The notes under the pieces are model-generated. The model was not told the origin of the DNA. It worked only from the letters and a program-made list of their open reading frames with translations, and made no database searches. A program made the position numbers and the translations under genes. Positions 59,131-64,000 of a DNA stretch of 64,000 nt are shown piece after piece (the stretch's first letter is position 1; each line of letters starts with the position of its first letter). The stretch spans positions 8,533,363-8,597,362 of the forward strand of contig OX246748.1 in assembly GCA_945910005.1 (NCBI GenBank). Reading direction: 5' to 3'. The stretch comes from Isoperla grammatica. Its lineage: Eukaryota; Arthropoda; Insecta; Plecoptera; Perlodidae.

Positions 59131-60295
59131 CTTTTGAGTGTAAATGGATTCAAAAAAGAAATAGTAGGAGGACAGAACGCATATGTTAGGGCCAAATACA
59201 TCCCACGTCATGCTTAATTCCCCCCCCCCCCCACGCTTATACTTGAATAGAGCTGAAGTTGATTTTATTTAGCTTAAATTGCTTGCTTTATTTATTGACT
59301 TTTTTTACCAGTTCAAGCCATTACAACACTCTCTCTGAAGCGACGGATCAGGCTCACAGAATGTGCGTAGAGCATCTGCCAGGTTAAAATCCACATTGAG
59401 AAATCGATAGTTTTCTTCTATGTTAATATTCTACAACTTACAACAACTTATAACAGTTCTTATAAACAACTTCTTAGAACCAACCGCACAAAAAACATAT
59501 CGACTTACAACATAACAATTAAAACGTAAACATGAGCAATTGAACAAGTTACTGGATTTATCTAAATAATTAGTACAACTACAAACAAACTTAAAAGTAA
59601 GAATGTATCTAGATGGAGTGTAGCACGGAGGGAAAAACCGCTCAAATACGCGCGGACTTAAAAAATTAATATCGGACTAAAAAATAATACAAATTTCAGT
59701 GCGTGTATTTAATATTTATACATATTTTATGGTTTAATACAAAATATCAATTCAGGAAATATACTTATATAACAAATATAGCCCTTCATGCTTTCATCTT
59801 GCTCGCCAATAATAGTGCATGCAGAGTAAAGTTAATAACCTTGTTTACAAAATATTGTGTTTTCTAATTTTTGAAGATTGTATAAGACCCCCCTTCAGGC
59901 TTACCATTGTTTAGTAAATTTCAGTTATTAATCTACTTATGGATGTTCCCTTTCATTTGGCACACTATCAGAAACTAGAGTTCATTGCAATTTTGAAAAT
60001 TTCTTTATCGTATTTATTTCTTTTATTTATATTTTATTTATTAATTACGTATTTTTTTTTGTATCGTTTTCTATTTATTTATTTATATTTTTGGGTATTG
60101 ATAGACTTATTGGTAAAACTTAATATTCTCTTTTTTTAATTTTCTGATTTTGTATTATAATTAATAGGGCCGTGCACAGTGGTTGTAATCTTTGCAAACC
60201 TGAACTAAGAAAGAACCTTGGCTGACGTAGTATAAATACCCAGAATCAAAAAAGAAGGACTGACCCATGCATATAATACAATTCTTATAATTCTA
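59131..60295. other. Intergenic, no gene recognised
   Basis: Right flank of the satellite, with a C-run near 59221 and very AT-rich sequence to 60150. No coding signal. Confidence 0.5.
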
Positions 60296-60617
60296 AAGCT
60301 GCCGTTGCTGTAGAGCGTTGGGAGCGACGCGTTAGCTGCGTTACGTGCGTTGCTCGCGTCGAAGTGTTTGCCGTAGCGCGATCTTTGGTATGCGTAGCGC
60401 GAGCCGCGAAACAACATGACACATGTTATACATTTCCATAACATAAATGTATCTGTTATGGAAGACTATAATCTAGCTGTTTACAAATACAATTTCGATA
60501 TATAGCAAAGACAAATTGCAGCTCTTGTTTACCTCGAAATGTGGAAGAAATCAGATTTGTCGACGCGCCTGACGCGACTAACGCGTCGCTCCCAACGCGC
60601 TACAGTAACAGCAGCTT
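60296..60617. mobile_element. 322-bp MITE with CpG-rich ends, TA target duplication
   Basis: Left AAGCTGCCGTTGCTGTAGAG then GCGTTGGGAGCGACGCGTTA is mirrored at the right end. TA flanks both sides (60294-60295, 60618-60619). The arms are dense in CpG in contrast with the AT-rich centre. No coding capacity. Confidence 0.82.
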
Positions 60618-61039
60618 TATGCTGAAGTATGAATCGCACGAATGAATACGAGGCAGTTTGAACCATTTCCGTATCGACCCGCACACTTTGAGGTAGTCAT
60701 GTCATGTCATAGTTCCTGCGACATTTCATTATTGACAACTGTAAAAAATAGTGATAAAATAAATATAACACTTACCCGATGTTGCGTGGGTCAGCGTTAT
60801 GTGTACTTGAACGTTTGCTTTTGCCTTATCAACAAACTCGCAATACGAGCACTTGTATAGAGTTGTTGCAGTCGGCATCTTTACAATGATTATCACGTGA
60901 CTTACCTGGGAGGTCTGTTCCCACAATCTGAGTAGTATCCCTAGCTAGCTCCGATGCTTGTGAAGAAAGATACGAAGCGACCCGATCTAATAATAATTTT
61001 TCGAAAGAATCCCTTTTATAGGGTACTCACCTTATAGGG

Positions 61040-61168
61040 TGCATTCGCCTTTACGACTGAGGAAAACCTCGGAAAAATTCCTCAGTCAGAACTGCCGGTG
61101 GCCGGAATCGAACCGATGACCTCCCGAAATAGTCTCGCGTCATACCGCTGAGGTCCACCTCTATTGGT
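61040..61168 (-). mobile_element. tRNA-derived SINE, 3' truncated
   Basis: Minus strand head ACCAATAGAGGTGG, A-box region CTCAGCGGTATGACGCG and B box GGTTCGATTCC, then GAGGTTTTCCTCAGTCGTAA. The rest of the body is missing. Confidence 0.8.
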
Positions 61169-61314
61169 GACCCAAGCTAGCTCAGATCGCCCCAGATGTA
61201 TTTGGAGAACACAGCCTCAGTACTCTCTATTTCTACTTGTAATGAATAATGTAATCTTGAGTAAAATGATTCAAATTGTGTATTAATAAAAATGTTGCGT
61301 TGCTTCTGTTTCAG

Positions 61315-61695
61315 GTTGTTGTAAATGTGCTCTTACCTTGCTCGCTACTGTCAAGATGTTGTATCTCAGCCTTCTGGACTCAATGACCTCGCCTGTAGCA
61401 CCCGTCGGATGCTGCTGTACCAAGTACCGACTCATTTCCTCATCGGTCTGGAGATGCAATGCCAAAATCAACCTCTCGCGTGTTATTGTTCAAGCCGAGC
61501 ATCCCCGAACCCAGTGGGATTATTTTTTTCAGTGTACTTGTTCAATTCATGATGTTGTGTTAATTTATTTTACTTGGATCTTTGTCTAAATCGAGTTGTT
61601 GCTGTTATTTGTAAATAGTTTTTGTAGCCAATTACTGAGGAGAGAATGTACTTGTTTTTTCACTTAAATAAATTGCATTTGAACTGATACCTTGT
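61315..61695 (+). other. Terminal exon with polyadenylation signal
   Basis: Begins after the acceptor CTTCTGTTTCAG and has AATAAA at about 61667 near the end of similarity with its inverted copy. The frame opening CSYLARYCQDVVSQPSGLND is kept in both copies for about 35 codons, while another frame (MLYLSLLDSMTSPVAP) is also open in both, so I cannot decide which, if any, is translated. Splice acceptor, exon body and poly(A) region are all conserved between the two copies, which supports a real transcribed exon. Confidence 0.55.
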
Positions 61696-61729
61696 ATTAA
61701 AATGTTTGCAACCTGTTCCTATTCATTCA

Positions 61730-62136
61730 TATTAGGCGGTAAAGCGAATGTGATTGGCGCACGTAAGAGTGGGCGTGTCATAAAAGCAGGGTTACTCGCA
61801 ACACGAGGGAAAAGTAGTGACCTCCTCGCACTTCCTACAACCCTGATCCAGATCCGCCATTTTTTTTCCGAAAATCGACATTGTTTTTGTACCGAGAGTC
61901 ACGTTTCGCCACGTGCTTCCGGCCAATATGTAACTTTGACTTCGCGCTACCGTAGTTTTTACTCGAAAGAACGCAGTTTGAGCGATTTTGTATCAGGGTA
62001 TCAGGGATGTAGGAGGTGCAAGGAGGTCGTTACTTCCGCCACATGGTCGGCCGAGTTGTACACGCCCTCTCTACTGGCGCGAAAAATCGTAGACGCCCCT
62101 ATCCAATCACATTCGCTTTACCACCGTCCTATCATA
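61730..62136. mobile_element. Foldback element at the axis of the inverted exons
   Basis: GGCGGTAAAGCGAATGTGAT at the left is mirrored by ATCACATTCGCTTTACCACC at the right, and inner blocks (AGTGACCTCCTCGCACTTCC against GGAGGTGCAAGGAGGTCGTT) continue the imperfect palindrome. Rich in CpG. A 149-residue open frame across it is incidental. Confidence 0.75.
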
Positions 62137-62261
62137 GAGTACTATATGTAATAGTTTTGAATTGCTATTGCCGCTCCAAAGCTTGCAATGCTTCAGACTG
62201 TTTCTTTAGGATGGATGAATTGGAAATGATCGTAAACATGCAAAATACAAGGTATATATTA

Positions 62262-62627
62262 AAATATTATTTATTCAAGTGACAAGTACATTCTCCTCCA
62301 AACAGTTTGCTTCATTAACTAGATACAAACAACAACAGCAACAACTGGATTTACAAAGATCCAAGTACAGTAAATGAACACAACAGCATGAGTTGAACAA
62401 GTACATGAGAAAATTAGCCCCATTGGGTCACAGAGATGCTCGGCTTGAACAAGTACACGGGAAAGTTGATTGAAGCGCAGCGTTGCATCTCCAGGCCGAT
62501 GAGGAAGTGAGTAGTACTTGGTACAGCAGCATCTGATTGGTGCTACAGGCGAGGTCATTGAGTCCAGAAGGCTGAGATACAACATCTTGACAGTAGCGAG
62601 CTAAGTGAGAGCAACATTTACAAAAAC
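62262..62627 (-). other. Inverted copy of the terminal exon
   Basis: Reverse complement matches 61315-61695 at roughly 80%. It keeps the acceptor (CTTCTGTTTCAG, minus strand, ending at 62628) and an AATAAA near 62268. Substitutions and small indels alter the downstream frame after about 45 codons. Upstream exons would lie beyond the right edge of the window. Confidence 0.55.
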
Positions 62628-62959
62628 CTGAAACAGAAGCAGCGGGACATTAGTTAAATAAAGTACAATTACCATCATTTTACCCAAGATTATTATTCAT
62701 AACAAGTAGAAATGGAGAGTATGCCCTACTGAGAATGAAATAAATTAAACCAGCGCTATTATGGTACCTAAGGCGTAGAATAAATAAATTATTGTATTGC
62801 AAGAGATGGGACGGTCAGCAAGGGTAGTTTCTTTGTTTAGGCGAATATTTGTATGCAAGAATTCTTGTCACTGTGCACTCAGTCACTCATAAAGCTTCTC
62901 AAAATCCATCCAATTTATGTTGAGGCCATCTTTATGGTATTTGTATACCTACCGTGCAT

Positions 62960-63370
62960 ACATTTTCCAAATTGTAAGGGGTCTCAAATCATCTGATAAT
63001 GAGGCAAATTAGTGACTACATCCATAAGGTGCTAAAATTGTAAGTTTCACATCATACATGTATAACACAGTGCAGGGACACGGGGCATTTTTCTCATTGT
63101 GATTTCAAGCACAAACGTGGATGGATTTTGAACATGGTGCATTTGGATTCCAAAGTACCCAAGATTACAATCTGATGGTAGAAATTCTTAAAATCCAAAA
63201 TAATTATCAATTAGTTTTTACTTTTTAGTGTAAGTATACCTTCCAGAAATTCACAAATTTGCAAGTGGTCTCAAATCTTCTGATAATGGGGCCAATTTGT
63301 GATTACATCCATAACATGCTTAACATAAGTATTTATTACATCACATACGGTGATAACACAGGGCAGGGGC
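62960..63370 (+). repeat. Diverged satellite, about 1.4 units of 286 bp
   Basis: TCTCAAATCATCTGATAATG at 62984 recurs as TCTCAAATCTTCTGATAATG at 63270, each followed by GACTACATCCATAA-like and ATAACACAG.GCAGGG motifs. The middle part TGTGATTTCAAGCACAAACG and GATGGATTTTGAAC matches the core of the satellites at 36.3-41.2 and 57.6-59.1 kb. Confidence 0.75.
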
Positions 63371-63674
63371 CACTGTTTTGTAACAATTAAAACAATTTTG
63401 TCCACCTTTAGAAACAAATACTACACATTATCTAAATATAACATTATAATTGGTTTATGTCCCGATTTCATTGGATTTATTTTTATATTTCAACCATATT
63501 CCTAGCGTGTGTAATTCACTCAGTCATAGTCAACCAACACTTTAACCAAGCTGAACAAAATAAAACATCAAAATTGAAATGGTGGGGTAAAATCTGCAAC
63601 GTTACAGCCAGGGTAGTCAAAAACTTCCAGGAATAAATGTAGCCTATACACACTTTACTGACGGCAGAGAATTA

Positions 63675-63835
63675 GGGTCAAATGCACAGCCGTTCCTCAC
63701 GTGTTTCCTCAGACTCTCCCAACCACCAATCACAGAGCAGCACTACCAAGTGGTCTTCTCTGTGAAAGGTGGTTGGGTGAGTCTGAGGAAAGGCTGAGTT
63801 GAGGAGCATGTGAGGAACGACCATGCATTTGACTG
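63675..63835. mobile_element. 161-bp foldback MITE, TTA target duplication
   Basis: Left end GGGTCAAATGCACAGCCGTT and right end AACGACCATGCATTTGACTG are inverted repeats continuing through CTCAGACTCTCCCAACCACC. TTA is duplicated at 63672-63674 and 63836-63838. Same family as 23308-23483 by the shared CCAACCACCAATCAC core and ATGCA ends. Confidence 0.85.
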
Positions 63836-64000
63836 TTAGTTCCACTATTCAAAGTTTAGAACCGCACAATGACGAAGTGTAATTGTTTAATTTGTAATAC
63901 TGTCTCATGAATGCTACACAAAAGTATTCAAAGTGAATGGCAGTAACCTTATGGATTTGACAGCTCGCGCTCACAAGTGCAACTATATATGTTTATTTTC

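Noticed and set aside
61702..62151. 149-codon frame
   Set aside because: Spans the foldback element and its arms; composition follows the palindrome and no domain is present.

Overview
This is nuclear DNA of an arthropod, most likely an insect (perhaps hemipteroid, but the order cannot be fixed from sequence). It is AT-rich and sparse in genes, with spliceosomal introns. The only confidently recognised host genes are three RR-2 type cuticular protein genes with a four-exon layout. No bacterial, organellar or rRNA features were seen, and I found no intact tRNA gene. Most of the window is transposon and satellite DNA.

Layout. (1) 1-20 kb is a cuticular protein cluster: a partial gene entering from the left (+), a complete gene (-) and a complete gene (+). 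The first two are arms of a large inverted duplication. Exons of all three are almost identical while introns differ, which points to gene conversion. The introns and spacers hold tRNA-derived SINEs, LINE 3' ends, an 87-bp minisatellite and MITEs. (2) 20-28 kb holds a possible small spliced gene of unknown function, two MITEs with clear target-site duplications, and a 149-bp triplication. (3) 28.3-33.1 kb is a young, complete, gag-only LTR retrotransposon on the minus strand, inserted 3 bp inside a hAT-like MITE whose 8-bp target duplication is still intact. (4) 36.3-41.2 kb is a satellite: about 3.3 copies of a 1.31-kb unit, each carrying two tRNA-like modules. (5) 42-50.4 kb has Harbinger-like MITEs and a 51-bp minisatellite of about 3.6 kb, itself interrupted by a MITE with a TAA target duplication. 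(6) 50.4-57 kb has microsatellites, a LINE piece, a SINE and a candidate exon. (7) 57.2-59.1 kb has a broken non-LTR reverse transcriptase fragment abutting a 305-bp satellite related to the 36-41 kb one. (8) 60-64 kb has a CpG-rich MITE, a polyadenylated terminal exon duplicated in inverted orientation around a foldback element, and another piece of the same satellite superfamily.

How it fits together. The cuticular genes encode secreted chitin-binding structural proteins that would be deposited in hard exoskeleton; TATA and initiator motifs are visible for the two complete genes. The rest is best read as a record of nested mobile DNA. Several insertions leave exact empty sites, so their relative order can be read. 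I did not find evidence for a new enzymatic or defence system. The most unusual items are the gag-only LTR element, the satellite with paired Pol III-like modules, and the minisatellite open in both strands.
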